Positions 1 to 8,791 of a stretch of DNA of 64,000 bases are shown here, piece by piece (within the stretch, counting starts at the first letter, position 1; each line of letters starts with the position of its first letter). Origin of the DNA: Lentimicrobiaceae bacterium (GTDB taxonomy: Bacteria > Bacteroidota > Bacteroidia > Bacteroidales > Lentimicrobiaceae). The stretch spans positions 186,001 through 250,000 of the forward strand of contig JACJXH010000007.1 of assembly GCA_020636745.1 (NCBI GenBank), written 5' to 3'. Position numbers and translations under genes: made by a program. Under the pieces are notes generated by a model. The model was not told where the DNA came from. It saw only the letters and a list, made by a program, of their open reading frames with translations, and ran no database searches.

Positions 1-507
1 ATCGAAATGAGCCGTCTGCAGCCTGGCGGAAATTTGCCTGCATATCTGACAGTAGGTGAAGTGTATCAAATGAATGGAAAACCTTTATGTGCCATTGGTC
101 GTTTAAACGAAAAGCTGCTAAAGCAGTTTAGCATTGCTCAGCCCGTATTTTATGCTTGTATTCACTGGGAAAATCTGGTTCATGCTGTCAGAAAGCATAC
201 AGTTTCCTATCGCGAAGTGCCTAAATTTCCGGAAGTTCGCCGCGATTTGGCACTGGTTCTTGATCAGTCAGTCAAATATTCAGAAATAGAAGCTATTGCT
301 TTTAAAACCGGGAAACAATTGCTCAAAAGAATTAACCTCTTTGATGTTTACGAAGGAGATAAAATTGAGTCCGGTAAAAAATCATATGCCATTAGTTTTA
401 TTTTGCAGGATGAAAATAAAACCCTGACCGATAAGGATATTGATAAATTTATGGACAGGTTGGCCGAAGTACTGGAAAAAGAAACAGGTGCAAAGGTGAG
501 GCGTTAA
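1..507 (+). CDS. pheT: Phenylalanine-tRNA ligase beta subunit, C-terminal part
   Basis: This is the 3' end of a gene that begins before the window; the frame is open from base 1. The last ~90 residues form an FDX-ACB (ferredoxin-fold anticodon-binding) domain, recognisable from the segment starting KFPEVRRDLAL and from the LFDVYEG and KSYAISF strands. In PheT this domain binds the tRNA(Phe) anticodon stem and closes the chain, which fits the stop at 507. The enzyme charges tRNA(Phe) as an alpha2-beta2 complex in the cytoplasm. Only ~168 codons are visible, so the B3/B4 editing modules cannot be checked. The domain call is very secure; assignment to PheT is by family knowledge. Confidence 0.93.
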   Translation: MEMSRLQPGGNLPAYLTVGEVYQMNGKPLCAIGRLNEKLLKQFSIAQPVFYACIHWENLVHAVRKHTVSYREVPKFPEVRRDLALVLDQSVKYSEIEAIAFKTGKQLLKRINLFDVYEGDKIESGKKSYAISFILQDENKTLTDKDIDKFMDRLAEVLEKETGAKVRR

Positions 508-831
508 GCCGGATATAAAAGCCGGATTTGGCTGAATCAACAATGATGCTTTGGCTATAAATGTAGCGCATTCTTGAAAATCTCCTTATTGCTGCTTTAT
601 TTAAGTCTTTTATTGTTTCGTAAAAGGAGTAATGGGATTGTATTCTGTTCGGTTTTCATTTCGTCGCGCTTTGTCTGAGATAAACTTGCTTGAATTCGCT
701 TGCTTTGAAAGAGATTACTTTAAATGAAATGTAAAAGCCAAAAGTGCTGGATGTGCTTCAGCCGGCAAGTCAATTTTTGTACAACCAGCCTTGTGCAATT
801 TGGGTTATTTTTGTGAACTTAATGTAAGATT
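508..831. other. Intergenic region, no gene seen
   Basis: There is no convincing coding frame, tRNA or strong terminator hairpin between pheT and the dehydratase gene. The only pattern I can point to is a TAnnTTTG-type box at 806-813 close to the downstream start codon. A short direct repeat of GCCGGAT lies just after pheT. Confidence 0.5.
806..813 (+). promoter_or_regulatory. Putative Bacteroidota -7 element upstream of the dehydratase gene
   Basis: TATTTTTG matches the TAnnTTTG consensus exactly and sits 18 bp before the ATG at 832, which implies a very short leader. A TTTG lies 26 bp upstream (776-779), longer than the usual spacing, so only the -7 element is supported. Confidence 0.4.
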
Positions 832-1812
832 ATGAAAAAAGCATTGGTAACAGGCGCCGACGGGTTTATTGGTTCTCATCTGACAGAATTGCTGCTGCAG
901 CAAGGCTATAGTGTTGTTGCCCTGTCTTACTATAATTCGTTTAACTATTGGGGCTGGCTTGAAGATATCAAGGCCGTTGAGAATCTACAGGTAGTCACTG
1001 GTGATGTAAGAGACCCCCACTTTGTCAGGCATATTATGCAGGGCGTTGATATTGTTTTTCACCTGGCTGCGCTTATTGCTATTCCCTATTCATATCATGC
1101 ACCTGATACTTATGTTGATACCAACATCAGGGGAACGCTTAATGTTTGTCAGGCTGCCAAGGAACTTGGCGGAATTCGTGTGATAGTGACCTCTACGTCT
1201 GAAGTTTATGGTACAGCTCAGTATGTGCCCATTGATGAGAAACATCCCAAACAACCCCAGTCGCCCTATTCAGCTTCAAAAATTGGAGCCGATGCCATGG
1301 CCATGAGCTTTTTTAATGCTTTTAACCTGCCGGTGACCATCGCCAGACCGTTTAATACATATGGCCCCAGACAGTCGGCTCGTGCCATTATCCCAACCAT
1401 TATTACCCAGATAGCTAATGGCATAAGTGAAATAAAGCTCGGGGATCTGTCACCGACCCGCGACTTTAATTTTGTAAAAGATACCGCCAGAGGATTTTTG
1501 GCCATCGCCCGTTGTAATGAAACCATTGGCAGGGAGGTCAATATTGCTTCTAATTTCGAAATTTCTATGGCTGATACGCTCAATATTATCAAAGAGCTGA
1601 TGCAAAGTGATGTTCATTTTATTACCGATCATCAAAGGCTGCGACCTGAAAATTCAGAAGTGTTCCGTTTGTGGGGTGACAATAAATTGATAGTTGGCCT
1701 AACAGGCTGGAAGCCTGAATACAATATCAGAGAGGGGCTTCGCGAAACCATCAACTGGTTTGCTGTTCCTGCTAATCTGGCAAAATATAAAGCCGGTATC
1801 TATAATTTATAG
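832..1812 (+). CDS. LegB-like NAD-dependent nucleotide-sugar 4,6-dehydratase (SDR family)
   Basis: This is an extended short-chain dehydrogenase of 326 residues. It has the Rossmann glycine motif TGADGFIGS (7-15), the active-site Ser/Thr cluster and Glu in TSTSEVYG (120-127), and the YxxxK pair Y146/K150. The segment YNSFNYWGWL (34-43) is typical of LegB, which converts a UDP-linked N-acetylglucosamine into the 4-keto-6-deoxy sugar used for legionaminic acid and other surface sugars. Known LegB genes sit in clusters with LegC, LegI and similar genes, but no such partner is nearby, so the substrate is inferred only. The family call is firm. The alternative is another surface-polysaccharide epimerase/dehydratase of the same clan. 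Confidence 0.8.
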   Translation: MKKALVTGADGFIGSHLTELLLQQGYSVVALSYYNSFNYWGWLEDIKAVENLQVVTGDVRDPHFVRHIMQGVDIVFHLAALIAIPYSYHAPDTYVDTNIRGTLNVCQAAKELGGIRVIVTSTSEVYGTAQYVPIDEKHPKQPQSPYSASKIGADAMAMSFFNAFNLPVTIARPFNTYGPRQSARAIIPTIITQIANGISEIKLGDLSPTRDFNFVKDTARGFLAIARCNETIGREVNIASNFEISMADTLNIIKELMQSDVHFITDHQRLRPENSEVFRLWGDNKLIVGLTGWKPEYNIREGLRETINWFAVPANLAKYKAGIYNL

Positions 1813-1983
1813 ATTTTTTGATTCGCTTTATTCCAGTAAACTGACATTCAAAAGGCGCTTTTCGTTACTTGTATTTCCATGCTTTTGTTAAGTATTGCTC
1901 TGCAAAAACCATTAAGCTGGTTTGCTGTTTATTTGATTGTTGATGAATGAATTGCATGAATCAAACTCAAAAAACGGAAGCTT

Positions 1984-2976
1984 ATGGAAACAAAATTCGG
2001 ATTTCACCTGATGGATATTGATGAATTTGGCAATTGGCTTGATACGCAACAGGTCAGCAGGGTTATTTCCCTTATTCAGAATCATCACACCTATTTGCCA
2101 GATTATACGCATTTTACGGGTAGCAATCATTTTGCTCGCCTTAAGTCAATGAAGGATTACCACATGGTTAACAACGGGTGGAGCAATATTGCGCAGACAC
2201 TAACCACCTTCCCTGATGGCAAAGTGGCTGTTTGCCGTCCGTTAAATGAAGTGCCTGTGGGGATTAAAGGCCATAATTCAAAAGGAATATGTATTGAGCA
2301 TTTTGGCAATTTTGACAAAGATAAAGACCAGATGTCGTCTGCTCATCGTCACACTATCCTTAAAATTAATGCTTTGCTTTGCCGTAAATTTAATCTGCCT
2401 GTTGATACTGACCATGTTGTGTATCATCATTGGTATGATTTGAATAACGGGATGAGATTGAATGGTGAAGGTGTTACAAAAAGTTGCCCTGGCACCGCTT
2501 TTTTTGGAGGGAATAAGGTTGAAGATGCCAATGCGGGCTTCATTCCACTGATTAAGCAGGAAATGTCGGCCCTGGGAGGAGTGGTTTCAGGTACTGTTGC
2601 TCCTGTTCATCCGGTTACTCCTGAAGCAGGAATAGTTTCTGCTTCAACACTCAATGTGCGGCAAGGTCCGGGAACCGGGTTTGGGCTTGCCGGAAAGTTA
2701 AGTGCAGGAGCCATGGTGAATATTTACGAATCTGCCGGCGGTTGGCTGCGCATTGCTGAAACCAGCGAATGGATTGCTGAAAGGTATGTCATAAAAGTTC
2801 GCAAAAGCCATGTATTGTCCGATAGTTTGAATATCAGGTCGGGCCCCGGTGCCCGGTTTCAAGCCTTGGGTTCTCTTCCGAAAAACACGGAAGTGCTGGT
2901 ATACGAAACGCAAGACGGGTGGTGCCGGATTGATATCAATGAAAAATGGGTGTCAGCCCAATATCTGAGTGAATGA
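1984..2976 (+). CDS. N-acetylmuramoyl-L-alanine amidase (amidase_2 type) with two SH3 domains
   Basis: This 330-residue protein has an N-terminal amidase_2/PGRP-like fold with candidate zinc ligands H34 or H35, H148 or H149, and C168 (in SCPG). Two bacterial SH3 (SH3b) domains follow at about 218-269 and 275-328, each with the typical LNVRQGPG / LNIRSGPG strand. Such enzymes cleave the bond between MurNAc and L-Ala in peptidoglycan, and the SH3b domains bind the wall. I see no signal peptide, which is unusual for a housekeeping wall amidase and resembles phage-derived lysins or substrates exported in other ways. No phage genes are nearby. Enzyme class is confident; role and localisation are uncertain. 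Confidence 0.82.
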   Translation: METKFGFHLMDIDEFGNWLDTQQVSRVISLIQNHHTYLPDYTHFTGSNHFARLKSMKDYHMVNNGWSNIAQTLTTFPDGKVAVCRPLNEVPVGIKGHNSKGICIEHFGNFDKDKDQMSSAHRHTILKINALLCRKFNLPVDTDHVVYHHWYDLNNGMRLNGEGVTKSCPGTAFFGGNKVEDANAGFIPLIKQEMSALGGVVSGTVAPVHPVTPEAGIVSASTLNVRQGPGTGFGLAGKLSAGAMVNIYESAGGWLRIAETSEWIAERYVIKVRKSHVLSDSLNIRSGPGARFQALGSLPKNTEVLVYETQDGWCRIDINEKWVSAQYLSE

Positions 2977-3020
2977 AAAAAAGCTGTGTTTGCTGATTAT
3001 AATTGATCAATCAAATGTCA

Positions 3021-3055
3021 TAAACCGGTGCCGTGAAATTTGCGGCACCGGTTTA
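3021..3055 (+). terminator. Hairpin downstream of the amidase gene
   Basis: A 13-bp perfect stem (TAAACCGGTGCCG paired with its complement) has a 9-nt loop. The following T-tract is weak (TTTAATATT), so termination efficiency is uncertain. Confidence 0.6.
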
Positions 3056-3170
3056 ATATTGTATGGCATCTCATTCGTTGACAAAATGTCAGTTTTTGCA
3101 TTTTTTATGACATAAAGAGGTCATTATTTGTTAATTTTGCATTGAAATTAAAGTAAGTAGTTCAAATAAA

Positions 3171-4397
3171 ATGGATATTCAATCACTAAAACAACGCTTT
3201 GGCATTATTGGTCATTCCCCATTGCTCGACAGGGCAATTGATATAGCCCGGCAAGTGGCAGCAACTGATATTACAGTTTTAATCAATGGGGAGAGTGGTG
3301 TTGGTAAAGAGGTTTTTCCGCAAATTATTCACAATCTGAGTGGCCGCAAACATGGCCCCTATATTGCTGTAAACTGTGGTGCCATACCTGAGGGGACGAT
3401 TGATTCCGAGCTCTTTGGGCATGAGAAAGGATCGTTTACAGGCGCTCATGAAGCTCGCAAAGGATATTTTGAAGTGGTGAATGGTGGAACTATCTTCCTT
3501 GATGAAGTGGCAGAGCTGCCGTTGTCAACACAGGTGAGGTTGTTGCGCGTATTGGAAACCGGCGAGTTTTTTAAAGTAGGTTCTTCCAAGGTAATCAAAA
3601 CAGATGTAAGGGTGGTGGCGGCAACCAATGTTGATATACCTGATGCCATTCAAAAAGGTAAATTCAGACAGGATCTTTATTACAGATTAAATACGGTTCC
3701 AATCTATATCCCGCCCTTGCGCGAAAGAAATGACGATATCGTGCTGCTGTTCAGGAAATTTGCGGCTGATTTTGCCGAAAAGTATCGTATGCCTCCTCTT
3801 GAACTTGACGAGTCGGCACGTATCATGCTGATGAACTACAGATGGCAGGGAAATGTCAGACAATTAAAAAACATTACGGAGCAAATTTCAATTATTGAAG
3901 AAAGCCGTCTTATAACCTCGCTTAACCTTCAGAAGTATCTGCCCCAGGAAAGCCGCGATTTGCCGGTGCTTTACCAAAAAGAGCAGGCCGGTGGAGAGTT
4001 TTCAGAACGTGAATTGCTATACAAGGTCTTGTTTGATATGAAACGCGATATCAATGAGTTGAAAAAACTTGTTGTGGATATTGTTGACCATAGCGATTTG
4101 AGCCATGAATTGCAGCGTGAACATCAGCCCATATTAACACAACTCTACAAAGAGTTTGATGAAAACTTTTCCAGCATTCCCCAGGTGGAGGTTCAGCCTC
4201 GTAACGAGCCCCATCCTTTGGATACTTTTTATACCCATGAAGAATTGGAAGAATCTCTTTCTATTCAGAAAAAAGAGGTAGACCTTATTCGTCGTGCCAT
4301 TGAAAAACATGGTGGAAAACGTAAAATTGCAGCCAAGGAACTGGGCATTTCCGAACGTACGCTTTATAGAAAAATCAAGGAATATGGTATTGAATAG
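3171..4397 (+). CDS. Sigma-54-dependent Fis-family transcriptional activator
   Basis: This 408-residue bacterial enhancer-binding protein has no N-terminal sensory domain: the AAA+ module begins within the first 20 residues. The Walker A motif is GESGVGKE (40-47), and the sigma-54 contact loop reads GSFTGA (87-92; the usual form is GAFTGA). The Fis-type helix-turn-helix closes the chain (about 370-408). The protein would hydrolyse ATP to open sigma-54 promoter complexes. It is the first gene of a conserved Bacteroidota neighbourhood with lptE, a TPR-like gene, secG and groESL. With no receiver domain, control must come through its level or a partner. The TAATTTTG box at 3132-3139 may be its -7 element. 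Confidence 0.93.
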   Translation: MDIQSLKQRFGIIGHSPLLDRAIDIARQVAATDITVLINGESGVGKEVFPQIIHNLSGRKHGPYIAVNCGAIPEGTIDSELFGHEKGSFTGAHEARKGYFEVVNGGTIFLDEVAELPLSTQVRLLRVLETGEFFKVGSSKVIKTDVRVVAATNVDIPDAIQKGKFRQDLYYRLNTVPIYIPPLRERNDDIVLLFRKFAADFAEKYRMPPLELDESARIMLMNYRWQGNVRQLKNITEQISIIEESRLITSLNLQKYLPQESRDLPVLYQKEQAGGEFSERELLYKVLFDMKRDINELKKLVVDIVDHSDLSHELQREHQPILTQLYKEFDENFSSIPQVEVQPRNEPHPLDTFYTHEELEESLSIQKKEVDLIRRAIEKHGGKRKIAAKELGISERTLYRKIKEYGIE

Positions 4398-4932
4398 TCA
4401 AAACGGCACTGGCATTCGGAAAAAAACAGGCCTTCTGAGCCTTCTGATAGTTTTTTCTTCAATGGTGTTCATGCTTTCGGGTTGTGGAGTTTATTCATTT
4501 ACAGGGGCATCGGTACCTCCTGAGGCAAAAACTGTTTCTATTTCCCTGTTCCCGAATAAGGCACAACTTGTTCAACCTACGCTTAGTCAGCAATTTACCG
4601 ATGCCTTGCGCGATAAATTTGCTTCACAAACCAACCTTAATCTGGTTCCACGTGGCGGAGATCTGCATTTTGAAGGCGAAATTACCGGTTATACTACTGA
4701 GCCAGTGGCTATTACAGGTGAACAGCAAGCTGCACTCATCAGGCTCAAGATTACAGTTAACGTCAGGTATGTTAACAAATTCAGCACAAAAGATAATTTT
4801 GAAACTTCATTTTCCCGTTACGAGGATTATAGCTCAAGTCAGAATCTTTCATCAGTCGAATCTGACCTGATTACTAAAATCAATGAAGCGCTTGTAGAAG
4901 ATATTTTCAACAAATCAGTGGTAAACTGGTAA
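4384..4932 (+). CDS. lptE: LptE-like LPS-assembly lipoprotein
   Basis: I place the start at ATG 4384, which overlaps the last 14 bases of the sigma-54 regulator gene in another frame. This gives a 182-residue protein with a positively charged N-terminus, a hydrophobic stretch and the lipobox LSGC, followed by CGVYSF. That arrangement is typical of Bacteroidota LptE. LptE plugs the LptD barrel and helps deliver lipopolysaccharide to the outer leaflet. A longer reading from 4294 lies wholly inside the upstream gene and is unlikely. The overlap implies translational coupling to the regulator. The family is divergent, so the call rests on lipobox, size, sequence pattern and conserved position. 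Confidence 0.82.
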   Translation: MVLNSQNGTGIRKKTGLLSLLIVFSSMVFMLSGCGVYSFTGASVPPEAKTVSISLFPNKAQLVQPTLSQQFTDALRDKFASQTNLNLVPRGGDLHFEGEITGYTTEPVAITGEQQAALIRLKITVNVRYVNKFSTKDNFETSFSRYEDYSSSQNLSSVESDLITKINEALVEDIFNKSVVNW

Positions 4933-4939
4933 TTTTAAA

Positions 4940-6094
4940 ATGAAACCTTCTCAGTTTAGTTCGTACATCCACAATCCATCCGCTTTGGGTGCTGAAAGCC
5001 TTCCTGTTCTGGAACAGGTGGCCAGAGAGCTGCCTTATTGCCAGATTGCGCAAATGATGTTGGCGCTGAATTATAAGAAGGTAAATAGTATCCGGTATAA
5101 CAATCAGCTCAAACTGGCAGCTGCATGTGCAGGCGACCGAGGGCGGTTACGTCATTTACTTGAATCGGCTCATGAGCAGGATACTATCCGGGTGCACGAT
5201 GATGCCAGGCAAGCCGAGACTCCAGTTGTTGAGATAAAACATGTTGATATTCAGGTGAATCAGCCTGAAAGTATTGCTGTCGCACAAGATGTTGCAGAGG
5301 GTAATGCAGCAGGAAGCCCAGCACCTGTTGAACTGGCTGACATGGATGATGTATCAGTTGTTAAGCCGGCTTCTGCGCCTGAATTGGATGAAATTGCCCA
5401 GCTTGTTAAAAAAGAACATGCCGCAAAGGAAGATGAAGAAAAGTATCTTCGCCATTTGCAGGAAATTGTTTCAAAAAGACTTGAAGAAATTTCAAGAGAA
5501 ACTCACAATGCTGAGCAGTCTGCTTCTGCTGCCCTTGTCTCTGAAGAGATTGCCGAAGAGCAGTCTGTGGAAGAAACGGCAGTTGATTTTCCGCCTGAAT
5601 TTCAGCAGCCCGGCGAAGAAGTTTCGGAGGAAGAGTCGGATGAGCAGCCAGATACTGAAGAGAATGAAAGATTTCCTGATGATTTGCTGCTGGCCGGCAT
5701 GAGCATGGCTTCGTACAGTCTTGAACAATCGTTGAATAGTGAGGCTGAAGATAATTCAACAAGCCACGCTTCAGGCAATGCATCAAATATCGGATCAGGT
5801 TCCGATCCTTCAGTCAATAACAGGAAAGAGGAACTCATCAACAGGTTTATTGAAACAGAGCCGCGCATTAGTCAGCCAAAGCGTGAATTCTTTAGCCCGG
5901 TTGATAAAGCCAGGCAAAGCAGTGTGGAACATGATGATATTGTATCGGAAACGCTTGCCAAAATTCAACTGCTTCAGGGCAATGCAGATAAGGCTATAAA
6001 AATTTATGAAAAATTAAGTTTGAATATTCCGGAAAAAAGCGCTTACTTTGCAGCCCAAATTGCAAAAATTCAGGAAGACCGTATGAACGGTTGA
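4940..6094 (+). CDS. Conserved Bacteroidota protein with acidic linker and C-terminal TPR-like region
   Basis: This 384-residue protein starts 8 bp after lptE. Residues 1-75 form a helical region (FSSYIHNPSALG...LPYCQIAQMML). The middle, about 90-270, is strongly acidic and low-complexity (rich in E, S, D and A) and looks disordered. The last ~60 residues resemble a tetratricopeptide helix pair (LLQGNADKAIKIYEKLSL). No signal peptide is visible, so it is probably cytoplasmic. It is commonly found between lptE and secG in this phylum, but I know of no assigned function. An adaptor role is only a guess. Confidence 0.75.
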   Translation: MKPSQFSSYIHNPSALGAESLPVLEQVARELPYCQIAQMMLALNYKKVNSIRYNNQLKLAAACAGDRGRLRHLLESAHEQDTIRVHDDARQAETPVVEIKHVDIQVNQPESIAVAQDVAEGNAAGSPAPVELADMDDVSVVKPASAPELDEIAQLVKKEHAAKEDEEKYLRHLQEIVSKRLEEISRETHNAEQSASAALVSEEIAEEQSVEETAVDFPPEFQQPGEEVSEEESDEQPDTEENERFPDDLLLAGMSMASYSLEQSLNSEAEDNSTSHASGNASNIGSGSDPSVNNRKEELINRFIETEPRISQPKREFFSPVDKARQSSVEHDDIVSETLAKIQLLQGNADKAIKIYEKLSLNIPEKSAYFAAQIAKIQEDRMNG

Positions 6095-6120
6095 AATTAA
6101 CGTAAATAACACATAATCAA

Positions 6121-6447
6121 ATGGGAGCTTATATCTTAGTTTCAGTGCTTATTCTAATCGCCTGTGTACTTCTGGGCCTTGTTGTATTGGTTCAAAACTC
6201 AAAGGGTGGTGGACTGGCTTCAAATTTTTCATCATCGAACCAGTTTATGGGCGTTCGGAAAACTGCTGACTTCCTCGAAAAAACAACCTGGACTCTGGCA
6301 ATTATTCTTCTTGCGCTCAGTCTGTTTTCAATTTTTGTAATCCCACGCAATGCCAATGTGGCCCGCTCAACAGATACCGAATTACGTCAGTTGATTAACG
6401 AGCAGTCAGCTCCTGTTCAGGATTTTGAAGCTCCGCCAGCAGAATAA
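6121..6447 (+). CDS. secG: Preprotein translocase subunit SecG
   Basis: This small membrane protein of 108 residues has two hydrophobic segments (about 4-25 and 55-75). Between them lies the SecG signature loop, which contains VQNSKGGGLAS and the Phe/Ser-rich stretch that follows. SecG is the accessory subunit of the SecYEG channel in the inner membrane and speeds up protein translocation. The C-terminal tail (after ~85) is polar and variable, as is normal for Bacteroidota SecG. The gene follows the acidic TPR-like gene by 26 bp and is closed by a strong terminator, so it ends the lptE transcription unit. Confidence 0.93.
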   Translation: MGAYILVSVLILIACVLLGLVVLVQNSKGGGLASNFSSSNQFMGVRKTADFLEKTTWTLAIILLALSLFSIFVIPRNANVARSTDTELRQLINEQSAPVQDFEAPPAE

Positions 6448-6466
6448 TATTTTTATTGTAATGACG

Positions 6467-6506
6467 AAAAATGTCAGATTGTCACGGCAATCTGACATTT
6501 TTTTTG
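6467..6506 (+). terminator. Rho-independent terminator after secG
   Basis: The stem AAATGTCAGATTG pairs with CAATCTGACATTT around the loop TCACGG, and a run of T follows. It separates the lptE-secG unit from groESL. Confidence 0.9.
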
Positions 6507-6628
6507 TCTTTAAGTGACGGTTATTGATAGCCATTTCAAATTCAAATATTTTGTTTTGTGTTCATAATCAGGTATATATAGGCTGTCTGCGCATCTGTTT
6601 AAAGTAAACTTGTCTTTTTGGGGATGTT

Positions 6629-6644
6629 TGGCACAAAATATGAC
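6629..6644 (+). promoter_or_regulatory. Possible sigma-54-like promoter upstream of groES
   Basis: TGGCAC at 6629-6634 is followed after 5 bp by ATGAC, compared with the consensus TGGCAC-N5-TTGCA. The -24 half is perfect and the -12 half is poor. Its predicted start would leave a leader of about 45 nt before groES. A sigma-54 activator gene lies 2.2 kb upstream. This is suggestive only. Confidence 0.3.
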
Positions 6645-6698
6645 AAAGCCGTGAAGTAGATTTTAATTATTAACCGTAAACCAAAAAAATCCATAACA

Positions 6699-6977
6699 AT
6701 GACACAAGTGAATGTAAAACCATTAGCTGATCGTGTTTTAATTGAACCAGCTGCTGCAGAAGTAAAAACAGCCGGTGGTATTATTATACCCGACACTGCC
6801 AAAGAGAAACCCCAGAGAGGAACCGTTGTAGCCGTTGGCCCGGGTAAAAAAGATGAGCCTGTCACTGTAAAAGTTGGTGATGTTGTGCTTTATGGAAAGT
6901 ATGCCGGTACCGAAATCAGTGTTGAAGGCAAAGATTACCTCATTATGCGTGAATCGGATATCGTGGCAATTATCTAA
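6699..6977 (+). CDS. groES: Co-chaperonin GroES
   Basis: This 92-residue protein is the standard GroES length. It has the characteristic N-terminal PLADRVLIEP, the mobile-loop region around residues 20-33 with GGIIIPDTAKEKPQ, and the C-terminal KDYLIMRESDIVAII. Seven subunits cap the GroEL ring and close the folding chamber in the cytoplasm. The gene is followed 34 bp later by groEL, forming the usual bicistron. I looked for a CIRCE inverted repeat upstream and did not see one, so heat-shock control by HrcA is not supported here. Confidence 0.98.
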   Translation: MTQVNVKPLADRVLIEPAAAEVKTAGGIIIPDTAKEKPQRGTVVAVGPGKKDEPVTVKVGDVVLYGKYAGTEISVEGKDYLIMRESDIVAII

Positions 6978-7011
6978 TTTTTCAGATTGTAAATTTTAAA
7001 TTATTGATAAA

Positions 7012-8646
7012 ATGGCAAAACAAATTGTTTTCAATATCGAAGCCCGCGAAGAGCTGAAAAAAGGGGTTGATGCCCTTGCCAATGCGGTAAAAGTAACACT
7101 GGGTCCTAAAGGCCGCAATGTGATTATTGATAAAGCTTATGGTGCTCCTGTAGTTACCAAGGACGGTGTAACTGTTGCAAAAGAGATTGAATTAAAAGAA
7201 GGTATCCAGAATATGGGTGCGCAAATGGTGAAGGAAGTTGCTTCCAAAACTGCAGATTTAGCTGGTGATGGTACAACTACAGCCACTGTTCTTGCTCAGG
7301 CTATTGTTACTACCGGTATGAAAAACGTAACTGCCGGTGCCAATCCAATGGATTTGAAACGTGGTATTGACAAAGCTGTTGCCAAAGTGGTTGAGCACCT
7401 GAAAACAATGTCAATCAAAATTGAAGAAGGTAGTGAAAAAATTACTCAGGTTGCTACCATTTCAGCTAACAACGATAGCTTTATAGGCGAGAAAATCGCT
7501 GAAGCGATGAATAAAGTTAAGAAAGAAGGAGTGATTACCATTGAGGAAGCCAAAGGCATTGAAACTACTGTAAAAGTAGTGGAAGGAATGCAGTTTGACA
7601 GAGGTTACATTTCTCCATATTTCGTAACAGATACCGAGAAAATGGAAGCTGTTTATGAGAAACCTTTTATCCTGATTTACGATAAAAAGATTTCTGTCAT
7701 GAAAGATTTTCTCCCCATTCTCGAAAAAACCGTTCAAACAGGTCGTCCGCTTTTAATTATAGCTGAAGATGTTGATGGTGAAGCTCTTGCTACATTAGTG
7801 GTGAATAAAATCCGTGGTTCGCTCAAAATTGCAGCTGTAAAAGCTCCGGGTTTTGGCGATCGCCGCAAGGAAATGCTTGAGGATATTGCTGTTCTCACTG
7901 GCGGAACCGTTATTTCAGAGGAAAAAGGTTATAAACTGGAAGATGCAGATCTTTCGTACCTGGGTCAGGCTGAGAAAATTTCTATTGATAAAGAAAATAC
8001 AACCATCGTTAGCGGCAGTGGTGCCAAAGAAGATATTGCAGCACGCGTTAGCATGATTAAAGCTCAGATTGAAACAACCACTTCTGATTACGATCGTGAA
8101 AAACTTCAGGAACGTTTGGCTAAACTTGCCGGTGGAGTTGCTGTTATTTATGTAGGCGCTGCCAGTGAAGTTGAAATGAAGGAAAAGAAAGATCGCTTTG
8201 ACGATGCATTACATGCAACCCGCGCTGCCATTGAAGAAGGAATTATCCCCGGCGGAGGTGTAGCGTATATTCGTGCCATCTCAGCTCTCGAAAATCTGAA
8301 AGCTGAAAATGAAGACGAAGAAACCGGTATGGCTATCGTAAAACGTGCACTTGAAGAACCATTGAGGCAGATTGTGGCCAATGCTGGTCTTGAAGGATCC
8401 GTTATCGTACAGAAAGTTCGTGAAGGAAAAGGTTATTTCGGATTTAATGCCCGCAGCGAAGTGTATGAAGATCTGATGCAGGCTGGTGTAATTGATCCTA
8501 CCAAGGTTTCACGCGTTGCCCTGGAAAATGCAGCTTCTATTGCTGGAATGTTGCTCACTACCGAATGCGTTCTTGCCGACATTAAAGAAGATAAAGAACC
8601 TGCTATGCCTAATCCTGGTATGGGTGGTATGGGCGGAATGTACTAA
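7012..8646 (+). CDS. groEL: 60-kDa chaperonin GroEL
   Basis: This is a full-length 544-residue chaperonin. The nucleotide-binding segment (DGTTTATVLAQAI, near residues 86-98), the conserved LGPKGRNV, GGGVAYIRA and the Gly-Met-rich tail GGMGGMY are all present. GroEL forms two stacked heptameric rings and refolds proteins with ATP and GroES. The gene directly follows groES and ends in a strong terminator. Nothing is truncated or unusual. Confidence 0.98.
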   Translation: MAKQIVFNIEAREELKKGVDALANAVKVTLGPKGRNVIIDKAYGAPVVTKDGVTVAKEIELKEGIQNMGAQMVKEVASKTADLAGDGTTTATVLAQAIVTTGMKNVTAGANPMDLKRGIDKAVAKVVEHLKTMSIKIEEGSEKITQVATISANNDSFIGEKIAEAMNKVKKEGVITIEEAKGIETTVKVVEGMQFDRGYISPYFVTDTEKMEAVYEKPFILIYDKKISVMKDFLPILEKTVQTGRPLLIIAEDVDGEALATLVVNKIRGSLKIAAVKAPGFGDRRKEMLEDIAVLTGGTVISEEKGYKLEDADLSYLGQAEKISIDKENTTIVSGSGAKEDIAARVSMIKAQIETTTSDYDREKLQERLAKLAGGVAVIYVGAASEVEMKEKKDRFDDALHATRAAIEEGIIPGGGVAYIRAISALENLKAENEDEETGMAIVKRALEEPLRQIVANAGLEGSVIVQKVREGKGYFGFNARSEVYEDLMQAGVIDPTKVSRVALENAASIAGMLLTTECVLADIKEDKEPAMPNPGMGGMGGMY

Positions 8647-8673
8647 AATACTTTTTCTGTCGTTATATATTGC

Positions 8674-8700
8674 AAAGCCCCGTTTTCACGGGGCTTTTGT
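8674..8700 (+). terminator. Rho-independent terminator after groEL
   Basis: AAAGCCCCG pairs with CGGGGCTTT around a 6-nt loop (TTTTCA), and TTGTTTT follows. It closes the groESL operon. Confidence 0.9.
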
Positions 8701-8791
8701 TTTATGAGCAGTTATATGCTTGTGAAAATGATTATTTTTGTACTGAAGTAATGTTGAACCCGGGTTGTACCGATATTCAAAACTCAGAAAG

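Noticed and set aside
1266..1592. A 108-codon minus-strand frame inside the dehydratase gene
   Set aside because: It is a shadow of the well-supported SDR gene on the other strand; the same holds for many similar frames across the window.
6467..6699. A CIRCE (HrcA) element before groES
   Set aside because: The characteristic 9-bp inverted repeat with a 9-bp spacer (TTAGCACTC arms) is not present.
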